From Spirochaetota bacterium (GTDB lineage: Bacteria > Spirochaetota > Spirochaetia > Treponematales > Breznakiellaceae), in NCBI GenBank assembly GCA_023406985.1, contig JAEXTK010000056.1:1-5989 (forward strand): a stretch of 5,989 nucleotides of DNA. Reading direction: 5' to 3'. Both the position numbers and the translations under genes were made by a program. Below, piece by piece: positions 1 to 5,144 of this stretch (positions are counted from its first letter, which is position 1; each line of letters opens with the position of its first letter). The notes under the pieces were generated by a model that did no database searches, was not told the origin of the DNA, and saw only the letters and a list, made by a program, of their open reading frames with translations.

Positions 1-351
1 GCCGAAGCCGAGGAACTCGAAGAGGTCTCCGAATCCGTCGAAGTCGCCGAAGCTGCCGAGCCAGAAGAGATCCCCGAAGCCGAGGAACTTGAAGAGGCCG
101 CGCCGGTCGAAGCGTTGGAAGAGGTCGCCGAAGTCGCCGAGGCGGAGGAACTCGAAGAGGCCGAGCCTGCCGAAGCGTTGGAAGAGGTCGCCGAAGCCGA
201 GGAACTTGAAGAGGTCGCGGAGGCTGCCGAAGGCGGAGAGCTGGAAGCTGTCGCCGAGGCCGAGGAACTCAAAGAGGTCTCGGAATCCGTCGAAGCCGCC
301 GAAGCTGCCGAGCCAGAAGAGATCCCCGAAGCCGAGGAGCTTGAGGAGGCG
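1..351 (+). repeat. Imperfect direct repeat: 1-99 and 253-351
   Basis: Bases 1-99 reappear at 253-351 with seven mismatches by my count (about 93% identity). The offset is 252 bp, exactly 84 codons. The encoded 33-residue blocks differ at two positions (Glu to Lys and Val to Ala), so most changes are synonymous. Both copies carry the otherwise rare string VSESVE followed by AEPEEIPEAEELEE. This points to a recent segmental duplication inside the gene rather than only drift of short units. The first copy may extend left of the window. Confidence 0.8.
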
Positions 352-930
352 GAAGCCTTCGAATCGGTCCCCGAACCTGAGGCGCTCGAAGCCGTCGAGC
401 CGGAAGAGGCCGCTGCGGCCGAGCCGGAAGAGGCCGCCGAAGCCGAGGCGCTCGAAGCCGCCGCGCCGGCCGAAGCGTTGGCAGAGGTCGCCGAGGCAGA
501 GGAACTTGAAGAGCCCGCCGAGGCAGAGGAACTCGAGGAACTCGCCGAAGCCCCCGAAGAGGTCTCCGAGCCTGAGGCGCTTGAGGCTCTCGAGGCAACC
601 GAATTCGTTGAGGTCGCCGAGCCCGAAGAAGTCGTCGAACTCGAGCCCGTCGAGCTCGCGGAGGTCGCCGAAGGCGTAGAACCGGAAGCGGCTGCCGCGG
701 TCGAAGAGATCGAGGAGCTCGCGGAGGTCGAGGAGCTCGAAGAAGTCTCCGAAGCCGTCGAGGCGGAAGCTGCCGAGGAACTCGAGGAACTGGAAGAGAT
801 CGCCGAAGCCGCCGAACCGGAAGCGGCCGCCGAGGCGGTTGAGGAGCTTGAAGCGGCCGAGGCCTTCGGCGAGTTGGAAGAGGCCGCGGCGGTCGAAGAA
901 TTGGAAGAGTTCGCGGAAATCGCCGAAGAG
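1..930 (+). repeat. Degenerate coding repeat tract (GCC-GAR-rich, Ala/Glu)
   Basis: This tract encodes residues 1-310 of the acidic protein. It is built from short degenerate units rich in GCCGAA, GCCGAG, GAGGAACTC and GAAGAGGTC. Phase is kept throughout, so the repeats vary by whole codons. Because the units are stop-poor in every frame, long spurious open frames appear in frame 2 (Lys/Arg/Pro/Ser-rich) and on the opposite strand (Arg/Pro-rich). Repetition weakens toward 900, where Phe, Ile and Asp begin to appear. Confidence 0.85.
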
Positions 931-1443
931 ACCGAAGTTTCGCTTGACGAATTCGACGCGCGGCCGACGTCGGCGGCCGAACTCGATCGGATCGCGCGCG
1001 ACATCGAGTTCGCCCCCATGCCCGAGGCCGAGGACGCAGGCGATTTGCCGGCGATGGAAGTGGTCTCTCCCTTCACCGAGTTGCTTAGCGAGCTGGAATC
1101 GGAGGACGTGCTCGGCTGGGACGACGAGGACGGGATCGAGGGCATCCTGACGGAGGACGGCGTGATCGACGATGCCGCCCCGCTCGAGCCCATGGAGCCG
1201 ATCGCCCAGCCCTACGGGCTCTTCTCCTCCCCCGCCATCTACATAGAGCCCTTGGAACTCATCGCCGATGCCGCGGAGGAACTCCCCGCCGAACTGCTGG
1301 CCGAAGAGATGGACGCCATCGTGATGCGCGACGGCGTGCCCTACGTCGCGCCGAGCGCGGGGGAAGCGTTCCCCGACGCGGAACGCTTCGACCCCGAGTT
1401 ACGCCAACTCGTGGACTCGGTGATCGCCCGCCCGCGCCCCTGA
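1..1443 (+). CDS. Acidic Ala/Glu-repeat protein, 3' part only (start lies outside window)
   Basis: Frame 1 is open from the first base to the TGA at 1441-1443, giving 480 residues with no start inside the window. The TTG at 115 is only an in-frame Leu codon of the repeat, so I treat the gene as 5'-truncated by the window edge. Residues 1-310 are almost wholly Ala, Glu, Leu, Val and Pro in variations on AEAEELEE and VEALEEVAEA. About twelve EELEE/EELKE-type cores are present, and Glu exceeds 40% in a sampled 82-residue stretch (residues 39-120). Basic residues are nearly absent, so the chain is highly anionic and probably an extended or helical spacer. Residues 311-480 are non-repetitive (start TEVSLDEFDARP, end LVDSVIARPRP), still acidic, and include SPFTELLSELE and MRDGVPYV, which look like a small conserved tail. 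I recognise no catalytic domain or family. The gene is convergent with the M23 gene, 14 bp away. Its reality is supported by the long open frame and the ordered C-terminus; its function is unknown. Confidence 0.8.
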   Translation, partial: AEAEELEEVSESVEVAEAAEPEEIPEAEELEEAAPVEALEEVAEVAEAEELEEAEPAEALEEVAEAEELEEVAEAAEGGELEAVAEAEELKEVSESVEAAEAAEPEEIPEAEELEEAEAFESVPEPEALEAVEPEEAAAAEPEEAAEAEALEAAAPAEALAEVAEAEELEEPAEAEELEELAEAPEEVSEPEALEALEATEFVEVAEPEEVVELEPVELAEVAEGVEPEAAAAVEEIEELAEVEELEEVSEAVEAEAAEELEELEEIAEAAEPEAAAEAVEELEAAEAFGELEEAAAVEELEEFAEIAEETEVSLDEFDARPTSAAELDRIARDIEFAPMPEAEDAGDLPAMEVVSPFTELLSELESEDVLGWDDEDGIEGILTEDGVIDDAAPLEPMEPIAQPYGLFSSPAIYIEPLELIADAAEELPAELLAEEMDAIVMRDGVPYVAPSAGEAFPDAERFDPELRQLVDSVIARPRP

Positions 1444-1457
1444 GGATCTATCGAATA

Positions 1458-2444
1458 TTAGTTGATGAGGGTCCGCGGATTCACCGTATGGCCGTTCTTG
1501 AAGACGGAGAAGTGCACGTGGCTGCCGGTGCTGAGCCCCGTGCTGCCCACGTCCCCGATCCGCTGCCCGGTCTTCACGTATTCTCCGGGGGACACCCTGA
1601 TGACGTCCATATGGCCGTACATGGTTCGATACCCGGAATGGTGGGAGATGACGACGTAATTGCCCGAGTTGACGTCGTAGCCGGTGACCGTCACGCGGCC
1701 CGCCATGCCCGCCCTGATGGGCGTGCCGTGGGGCGCGGCGATATCCAAGCCCGAATGGAACTGGCGGACGCCGGTGAAGGGGCTCGTCCGGTACCCGTAC
1801 GGGGACGAGACGTAGCCCCGGACCGGCCAGATGAACAGGTCCCCGTTGATCTCCTGGAGATCCGTCCGCGAAAGGCGCGCCTGCGGTAGGAAGAGGGTCG
1901 TGCCGGCGGTTATCGATTGGCTCGCGGCGTCGGCGAGGCCGTTGGCGATCTTGATCGCCGACGGCTCGATCTCGTACCGCGCGGCGAGGGCGTCCACCGT
2001 GTCGGCGCCCTTGGAGGAATACAGGATCCCGTCTTGGTTCGGGATCTTGAGGTATTGGCCGATCTGGAGCAACCGGGAATTCTTGATGCCGTTGAAGGTG
2101 AGGATGGTGTCCTGGGCGAGTCCGAAACGCAGCGCGATGGCTCCGATCGTGTCCCCCTTTTCGATCCGGTACGACGCGTAGTAGAGCGGCTCCGGCGCGG
2201 AGAAGGCGGCCGGTTCCGCGATTCCTTCCGAAGCGGACCCCATACCCGGGGGCTCGCTTACCGCGTTCTCGAGCTCCGGCATGCCGACGCCGGCGGCGCC
2301 GTCTTCCGGGGCCTTGTTGGGCATCCGGGCGATGGTCATGGGAACCACGATGCACGCCGCGAAGGCGAACGTCAGGATCACGCCCGTCTTCCGGGACAGC
2401 CTGGCCTTTTCAGATTCGTTATTGTTCGATTCCGGAGAAGTCAC
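1458..2444 (-). CDS. Membrane-anchored LysM-LysM-M23 (LytM-type) peptidoglycan hydrolase
   Basis: The 328-residue protein starts at GTG (2444-2442), with GGGAG eight bases upstream. Residues 1-20 are polar and residues 21-39 form one hydrophobic segment, so it is probably a signal-anchor or uncleaved signal with the rest outside the cytoplasm. A Pro/Ala/Glu linker follows to about residue 90. LysM 1 is at 92-135 (YRIEKGDTI to YLKIP) and a more diverged LysM 2 is at about 141-187; LysM modules bind peptidoglycan glycan. The M23 domain covers about 205-328. H230 and D234 (FHSGLDIA) with H311 match the zinc ligands of LytM-type enzymes, and H278 (YGHM) and H309 (HVHF) match the catalytic histidines. 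All are present, so an active endopeptidase cutting peptide cross-links is expected, rather than a degenerate EnvC/NlpD-type activator. It is the last gene of the minus-strand cluster and has its own promoter. Confidence 0.93.
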   Translation of the reverse strand: MTSPESNNNESEKARLSRKTGVILTFAFAACIVVPMTIARMPNKAPEDGAAGVGMPELENAVSEPPGMGSASEGIAEPAAFSAPEPLYYASYRIEKGDTIGAIALRFGLAQDTILTFNGIKNSRLLQIGQYLKIPNQDGILYSSKGADTVDALAARYEIEPSAIKIANGLADAASQSITAGTTLFLPQARLSRTDLQEINGDLFIWPVRGYVSSPYGYRTSPFTGVRQFHSGLDIAAPHGTPIRAGMAGRVTVTGYDVNSGNYVVISHHSGYRTMYGHMDVIRVSPGEYVKTGQRIGDVGSTGLSTGSHVHFSVFKNGHTVNPRTLIN

Positions 2445-2452
2445 TCGCCTAA

Positions 2453-2457
2453 CTCCC
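2453..2457 (-). promoter_or_regulatory. Ribosome binding site deciding the GTG start of the M23 gene
   Basis: On the minus strand GGGAG lies eight bases before GTG at 2444-2442. No ATG with comparable spacing is nearby, and starting here keeps the short polar N-terminus in front of the membrane segment. Confidence 0.75.
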
Positions 2458-2500
2458 GATGTTCCGTGTTGGACCGGCCATCACGGGCTCGGTATCGTGT

Positions 2501-2529
2501 ATTTTATATCGGCGATAGAGCTCTGGCAA
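2501..2529 (-). promoter_or_regulatory. Sigma-70-type promoter for the M23 peptidase gene
   Basis: On the minus strand TTGCCA (2529-2524) and TAAAAT (2506-2501) are separated by exactly 17 bases. Each hexamer has one mismatch to consensus. A start point near 2494 would give a leader of about 50 nt containing the GGGAG site. The element sits in the 101-bp gap after the BFN gene stop, so the hydrolase can be transcribed apart from the upstream genes, although read-through is also possible because no terminator is visible in the gap. Confidence 0.65.
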
Positions 2530-2545
2530 CTAAGATTTTACGCGA

Positions 2546-3148
2546 TCACTCTTCGGTCTGGTCCATGGCCGCGAGGAGGTCCCGGATGGCGGCCGCGCGC
2601 TCGTATTCCTCGGCGGCCACGGCGCGTTCCAGCTCGGCTTCCAAGGCGCGGCGCTCGGTTCCGCGATCCCGCTTTCCCGGCGGGGGCGTCTCCTCCCGCT
2701 CGTTTCCCCTGCCCGCCGCGGCGTCCACGATGAGGTTCACCGATACGCCGGCCGCGTCCACGATGTTCTCGGCGATATAGACGGGGCATTTCTTCCGCAC
2801 CGCGAGCGCTATGGCGTCGGAAGGACGCGCGTCCACGGTGAATTCCTGACCGCCCGACTCCTCCGATCCCAGGAGCACGAGGCGGGCGTAGAAGGTTCCG
2901 TCCTTGAGGTCGGTGATCTCGATACGGAGGAGTTCGGCGCCCAATCGGCGGATCAGGTCCAGGAGGAGGTCGTGGGTGAGGGGCCGCGGCATGGCTACGT
3001 CGCCGAAGCCGATGAGTATGGATTGGGTTTCCAGTTGCCCCACGAAGATGGGTACGGCTATCTCCGAACCGATGGGACGTACGAGCACGGCGTTCCCCTG
3101 CTCCGTCCGCGCGACCGTCCAGATTTCCGCTTTCACGAGGGTATTCAC
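2546..3148 (-). CDS. Bifunctional nuclease (BFN/DUF151) family protein with C-terminal UVR motif
   Basis: The protein has 200 residues from GTG (3148-3146). Residues about 5-135 form a BFN (DUF151) domain. The hallmarks are RPLTHDLLLDLIRRLGAEL (55-73), LKDGTFYARLVL (81-92) and DARPSDAIALAVR (106-118), with the expected ending CPVYIAEN. Family members such as Thermotoga TM0160 and plant BBD proteins are small; plant BBD proteins are reported to have DNase/RNase activity. In most bacteria the physiological role is unsettled. After a charged, Pro-containing linker (145-165), residues about 167-195 (ALEAELERAVAAEEYERAA, then AIRDLLAAM) match a UVR motif, the helical hairpin that joins UvrB to UvrC and also occurs in Clp- and McsA-type proteins. 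Such a fusion suggests docking to a partner, but the partner is not identifiable here. The gene lies 14 bp after the polyprenyl synthase stop, so the two are probably one transcript with possible translational coupling. Confidence 0.9.
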   Translation of the reverse strand: MNTLVKAEIWTVARTEQGNAVLVRPIGSEIAVPIFVGQLETQSILIGFGDVAMPRPLTHDLLLDLIRRLGAELLRIEITDLKDGTFYARLVLLGSEESGGQEFTVDARPSDAIALAVRKKCPVYIAENIVDAAGVSVNLIVDAAAGRGNEREETPPPGKRDRGTERRALEAELERAVAAEEYERAAAIRDLLAAMDQTEE

Positions 3149-3153
3149 CGCAG

Positions 3154-3159
3154 CCTCCC
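3154..3159 (-). promoter_or_regulatory. Ribosome binding site for the BFN-UVR gene
   Basis: GGGAGG on the minus strand ends five bases before GTG at 3148-3146 and lies in the 14-bp gap after the upstream TAG. It favours this GTG over the in-frame GTG four codons later, which would be 17 bases from the site. Confidence 0.75.
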
Positions 3160-3162
3160 GGC

Positions 3163-4227
3163 CTAGCCTATGAGCTCCGCGAGGCCCGCGAGCAGTTCGC
3201 GCGCCCGCTCATCGGCCGCCCCTTCGGGGAAGGCTGCCCCGCGCACGGCCGCGGCGGCACCGGCGACGAGTTCCGCGCCGCGGCGGCGGGCTTCCTCGAT
3301 CGTTCCCGCCTTTTGCAGTTCCCCGATGAGTTCCTCCACCTCCGGCGCCGCCGTACCGCCCGCGCGCGAAGCGGAGAAGCACCGCGTCACGAACTCCGCG
3401 CGATCGGCCCGCTGATTGAGGTAGAGGATCACCGGAAGGCTCTTCTTGCCCTCCACGATGTCGTCGCCGCGTTTCTTGCCGGGAATGCCGCCGGTGAGGT
3501 TCTTCACGTCGTCCAGGATCTGGAACCCGACGCCGAGGTCCTCGGCGACGCGTCCGAGCCGGGCCGCCGCTTCCCGCTCCCGCGCGGAGACCGCGCCGGT
3601 ACCCGCGGCGTACGCGCCCAGTTCCGCGGAGAGGCGGGCGAGCACGCCGGTCTTGAGCCGGCACATGAGGTCGTATTCGGCGATGGTCGGCAGCGAGGAA
3701 AAATCGCGGTGCCAGGCGATATCCATGGCTTGGCCGAGGTGGAGCCTGCGGAGCTGTTCGCCCCAGGTCCGGAATGCCAGGTTCTTGCGTTCGCTCGAAA
3801 CGTCCCAGGCATCCAGGCAGACGAGGGGGAGGAAATACATGAAGCAACCGGAGTTGATGGCCGTATCGACGCCGTACATGACGTGGACCGCCGGCTTGCC
3901 GCGCCGCTCCGGCGATTCGTCCTCGATATCGTCGTGGATGAGGCTCGCGTTGTGGGGAAATTCCACGAGGGGCGTGAGCGGGATGGCCGCGTCCCCGCCG
4001 CCGAGCGCCTCGCAGGCGAGCGTCATGAACAGGGGCCGCCACCGCTTGCCTCCCCGGCCGACGAGTTCCCGCCCGGGGCCGCTCAGCGTTCCGACCAGGT
4101 CCGTGGAGGGTTTCGTGGGGGTAGGTCCGAAAGCCTCGGCGATCCACGCGCCGTCGGGTCGTTCGGGCAGGCCGCGGCGGATCGCCGCTTCAATCTTTTC
4201 CAGGCGAATTGTATACTCCACGTCCAT
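3163..4227 (-). CDS. E-polyprenyl diphosphate synthase (trans-isoprenyl synthetase family)
   Basis: A 354-residue protein from ATG (4227-4225) to TAG (3165-3163), within the normal family range of about 300-350. It condenses isopentenyl diphosphate with allylic diphosphates in the cytoplasm. Visible motifs are GGKRWRP (59-65), which binds the substrate diphosphate, and the first Asp-rich motif in SLIHDDIEDES (D99, D100, D103). Also present are the LKTG motif (191-194) and GFQILDD (234-240). The second Asp-rich motif reads DDVKN (239-243) instead of DDxxD, followed by GKKRGDDIVEGKKSLPVI (250-267). A DDxxN form is known in eukaryotic-type GGPP synthases, so activity is still likely. Ala94 and Ser95, five and four residues before the first motif, are small, whereas FPP- and GGPP-length enzymes often carry an aromatic there; this hints at longer products, but product length cannot be read securely. 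It is first in the cluster with the BFN gene and diverges from rlmE. Almost no Shine-Dalgarno is seen before the ATG. Confidence 0.92.
   Translation of the reverse strand: MDVEYTIRLEKIEAAIRRGLPERPDGAWIAEAFGPTPTKPSTDLVGTLSGPGRELVGRGGKRWRPLFMTLACEALGGGDAAIPLTPLVEFPHNASLIHDDIEDESPERRGKPAVHVMYGVDTAINSGCFMYFLPLVCLDAWDVSSERKNLAFRTWGEQLRRLHLGQAMDIAWHRDFSSLPTIAEYDLMCRLKTGVLARLSAELGAYAAGTGAVSAREREAAARLGRVAEDLGVGFQILDDVKNLTGGIPGKKRGDDIVEGKKSLPVILYLNQRADRAEFVTRCFSASRAGGTAAPEVEELIGELQKAGTIEEARRRGAELVAGAAAAVRGAAFPEGAADERARELLAGLAELIG
4189..4217 (+). promoter_or_regulatory. Possible promoter for rlmE, inside the 5' end of the divergent gene
   Basis: TTCAAT (4189-4194) and TATACT (4212-4217) are 17 bases apart. 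The -10 has one mismatch to consensus and the -35 has three. The predicted leader is about 80 nt. The element overlaps the first codons of the polyprenyl synthase gene on the other strand, so the two genes would compete for polymerase. Nothing better is visible in 4228-4304 on the plus strand. Confidence 0.35.
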
Positions 4228-4233
4228 ACGGCA

Positions 4234-4239
4234 ATTTTA
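4234..4239 (-). promoter_or_regulatory. -10-like element that would give a leaderless polyprenyl synthase mRNA
   Basis: TAAAAT on the minus strand ends seven bases before the A of the ATG at 4227, the usual distance from a -10 box to the transcription start. No purine-rich ribosome site lies at 5-12 bases. The -35 region at 17-base spacing reads TTCCCC and is poor. Same -10 hexamer as the M23 promoter. Confidence 0.35.
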
Positions 4240-4245
4240 GACGAT

Positions 4246-4275
4246 GGACGCTTCCGGGGGAAGCGGCCGCCGTCC
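4246..4275. repeat. Nested inverted repeat in the divergent spacer
   Basis: GGACG (4246-4250) can pair with CGTCC (4271-4275), and inside it CTTCC (4251-4255) pairs with GGAAG (4259-4263) around a GGG loop. The 7-base CGGCCGC is left as a bulge on the right arm. It sits just upstream of the -10-like box of the minus-strand gene and inside the rlmE leader. It could be a leader hairpin or a protein site. There is no U-tract after it on either strand, so it is not a standard terminator. Confidence 0.35.
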
Positions 4276-4291
4276 GATTTAGCGCTCGCGC

Positions 4292-4295
4292 GGAG
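4292..4295 (+). promoter_or_regulatory. Ribosome binding site of rlmE
   Basis: GGAG with nine bases to the ATG at 4305. It fixes the start at MSSYDKLDHWSLKA, which fits the family because the catalytic Lys lies about 25 residues downstream. Confidence 0.7.
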
Positions 4296-4304
4296 TAGGT
4301 ACCG

Positions 4305-4928
4305 ATGTCTTCTTACGACAAACTCGATCACTGGTCGCTCAAGGCCCAGAAGGAGGGCTATCCGGCCCGTTCCGTCTACAAGCTCAAGGAGATGGACGAG
4401 AAATTCGGCCTCTTCCGCGGCGCGAAGGGCGGAGCTCCGTTCCGCGCCCTGGACATCGGGGCGGCGCCGGGGAGCTGGAGCCTGTACGCCCTGCGCAAGC
4501 TCGCGGGCGCGGGATTCCTCGCGGCGGCCGACCTCGCGCCCCTTTCGCGCGTCTACGATAAAGGCCTCTTCGACGGGAACAATTTCTTCTTCGTCCAGGG
4601 CGATATCACCGACCCGTCCGTCCGCGACGCCCTGGTCTCCCGCGGCCCCTACGGCCTCGTGATGAGCGACGTGGCCCCTTCCACGACGGGCAACCGGTCG
4701 GTGGACACGCTGCGTTCGCTCGCGCTCGTGGAGGAAGTGGTGAATTACGCCGAAATAGGTCTGGAGGTCGGCGGCAATTTCGTCGTCAAGGTCTTCCAGG
4801 GCGGCGAGGTTCAGAATATACTGAAACGACTGCGGGGGCTCTTCCAGACCGCGCGCAGTTTCAAACCCGAGGCCTGCAGATCCGAATCCTTTGAGACGTA
4901 TTACCTGGGCTTGGGTAAGAAAGGGTAA
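4305..4928 (+). CDS. rlmE: 23S rRNA 2'-O-ribose methyltransferase RlmE (FtsJ/RrmJ)
   Basis: The 207-residue protein is close to the roughly 209 of E. coli RlmE. The family methylates the 2'-OH of a uridine in the 23S rRNA A-loop (U2552 in E. coli) late in 50S assembly, using S-adenosylmethionine. The SAM-binding motif I is DIGAAPGSWS (50-59). The K-D-K-E catalytic tetrad is complete: K26 in SVYKL, D122 in MSDVAPSTTG, K162 in NFVVKVFQG and E197 in SFETYYLG. The N-terminus is shorter than in E. coli and lacks some upstream basic residues, but the domain itself is intact. It runs divergently from the polyprenyl synthase gene across 77 bp. No convincing terminator follows: the stop runs directly into an A-tract and then promoter-like sequence. 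Confidence 0.96.
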   Translation: MSSYDKLDHWSLKAQKEGYPARSVYKLKEMDEKFGLFRGAKGGAPFRALDIGAAPGSWSLYALRKLAGAGFLAAADLAPLSRVYDKGLFDGNNFFFVQGDITDPSVRDALVSRGPYGLVMSDVAPSTTGNRSVDTLRSLALVEEVVNYAEIGLEVGGNFVVKVFQGGEVQNILKRLRGLFQTARSFKPEACRSESFETYYLGLGKKG

Positions 4929-4944
4929 AAAAAGCACGTTTTTG

Positions 4945-4953
4945 TGATAAAAT
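4945..4953 (+). promoter_or_regulatory. Extended -10 promoter upstream of the micro-ORF and FecR gene
   Basis: TGATAAAAT combines the TGn extension with a one-mismatch -10 hexamer (4948-4953). It is preceded by a seven-A tract (4927-4933) and a five-T tract (4939-4943), which could act as an UP-like region. No good -35 is found 17 bases upstream (GTAAAA), as often tolerated with an extended -10. The start would be near 4960, about 30 nt before the small ORF and about 185 nt before the FecR start. Confidence 0.5.
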
Positions 4954-4976
4954 GTAAAGAGTTCAGAAAAGAAAGC

Positions 4977-4981
4977 GGAGG
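4977..4981 (+). promoter_or_regulatory. Strong Shine-Dalgarno before the 20-codon ORF
   Basis: GGAGG is followed by eight bases (CAAAAAAA) and then GTG at 4990. Strength, spacing and A-rich spacer are better than for several full-length genes here, which is the main reason to take the micro-ORF seriously. Confidence 0.6.
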
Positions 4982-4989
4982 CAAAAAAA

Positions 4990-5052
4990 GTGCTCGGTTC
5001 TCCTACCCCGCATCGTCGCTCGAAGTACGCTCACGCCGGGTTCACGACGTGA
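4990..5052 (+). CDS. Candidate 20-residue micro-ORF or leader peptide
   Basis: GTG at 4990 to TGA at 5050-5052 encodes MLGSPTPHRRSKYAHAGFTT (initiating GTG read as Met). It has a consensus GGAGG eight bases upstream and an extended -10 about 40 bases upstream. The peptide has a basic HRRSK core, no membrane segment and no domain I recognise. It ends 92 bp before the FecR-domain lipoprotein gene, with further pairing-capable sequence between. It may be a leader peptide whose translation affects folding of the downstream RNA, a free micro-protein, or a remnant of a longer gene. GTG starts are also used by the BFN and M23 genes here. Existence of a translated product is inference only. Confidence 0.4.
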   Translation: MLGSPTPHRRSKYAHAGFTT

Positions 5053-5104
5053 GAGGCCTACCTCGCTTCAATCAATCCATGCCGTACAACGTCGGATAGT
5101 AGGA
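5001..5104 (+). other. Possible structured leader RNA before the FecR gene
   Basis: Pairings seen by eye are nested: TCCTAC (5001-5006) with GTAGGA (5099-5104), GTACG (5025-5029) with CGTAC (5083-5087), and CTCACG (5030-5035) with CGTGAG (5048-5053). GAGG/CCTC (5053-5056 with 5061-5064) is a competing alternative that shares one base with the last stem. The region overlaps the micro-ORF. Short stems of this size can arise by chance in 100 nt. No known riboswitch core was recognised and no terminator U-run is present. Confidence 0.25.
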
Positions 5105-5132
5105 AAATGATTAGGTGCGGTGGATAAACCGC

Positions 5133-5138
5133 AGGGAG
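5133..5138 (+). promoter_or_regulatory. Ribosome binding site of the FecR-domain lipoprotein gene
   Basis: AGGGAG ends six bases before ATG at 5145. It selects this start, which is followed at once by a lipoprotein signal sequence. Confidence 0.75.
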
Positions 5139-5144
5139 TCGAAA

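Noticed and set aside
269..598. Arg/Pro/Leu-rich open frame on the minus strand across the repeat tract
   Set aside because: Antisense shadow of a stop-poor repeat; no ribosome site and no recognisable motif.
89..679. Long Lys/Arg/Pro/Ser-rich open frame on the plus strand, resembling a basic DNA-binding tail
   Set aside because: It is the +1 shadow of the GCCGAA-type codon repeat. Composition follows directly from the repeat, and frame 1 continues on into an ordered C-terminus while this frame does not.
1..930. Short regular repeats considered as a CRISPR-like array
   Set aside because: Units are in-frame coding codons with no unique equal-length spacers and continuous translation through the tract.
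1444..1457. Bidirectional terminator between the convergent genes
   Set aside because: The 14-bp gap and its flanks show no stem-loop with a T-run on either strand; transcripts probably overlap or end by another mechanism.
1399..2355. Long minus-strand open frame overlapping the M23 gene
   Set aside because: It overlaps the M23 frame, which contains complete LysM and M23 motifs with all five metal and catalytic residues. The overlapping product is Arg/His/Gly-rich, typical of a high-GC shadow.
2517..2524. AGAGCTCT palindrome in the spacer of the M23 promoter, considered as an operator
   Set aside because: Only eight bases, no second copy in the window and no extension of symmetry; expected by chance.
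3313..4662. 449-codon plus-strand open frame opposite the polyprenyl synthase and running into rlmE
   Set aside because: Both strands it overlaps carry clearly recognised genes, and its translation shows no domain; it is a GC-driven shadow.
4929..4960. A-tract/T-tract hairpin after rlmE considered as an intrinsic terminator
   Set aside because: The stem would be only A-T pairs with a five-base loop, or a three-base CAC/GTG stem, with no GC stem followed by T-run. The stretch is better explained as an A/T-rich promoter region.
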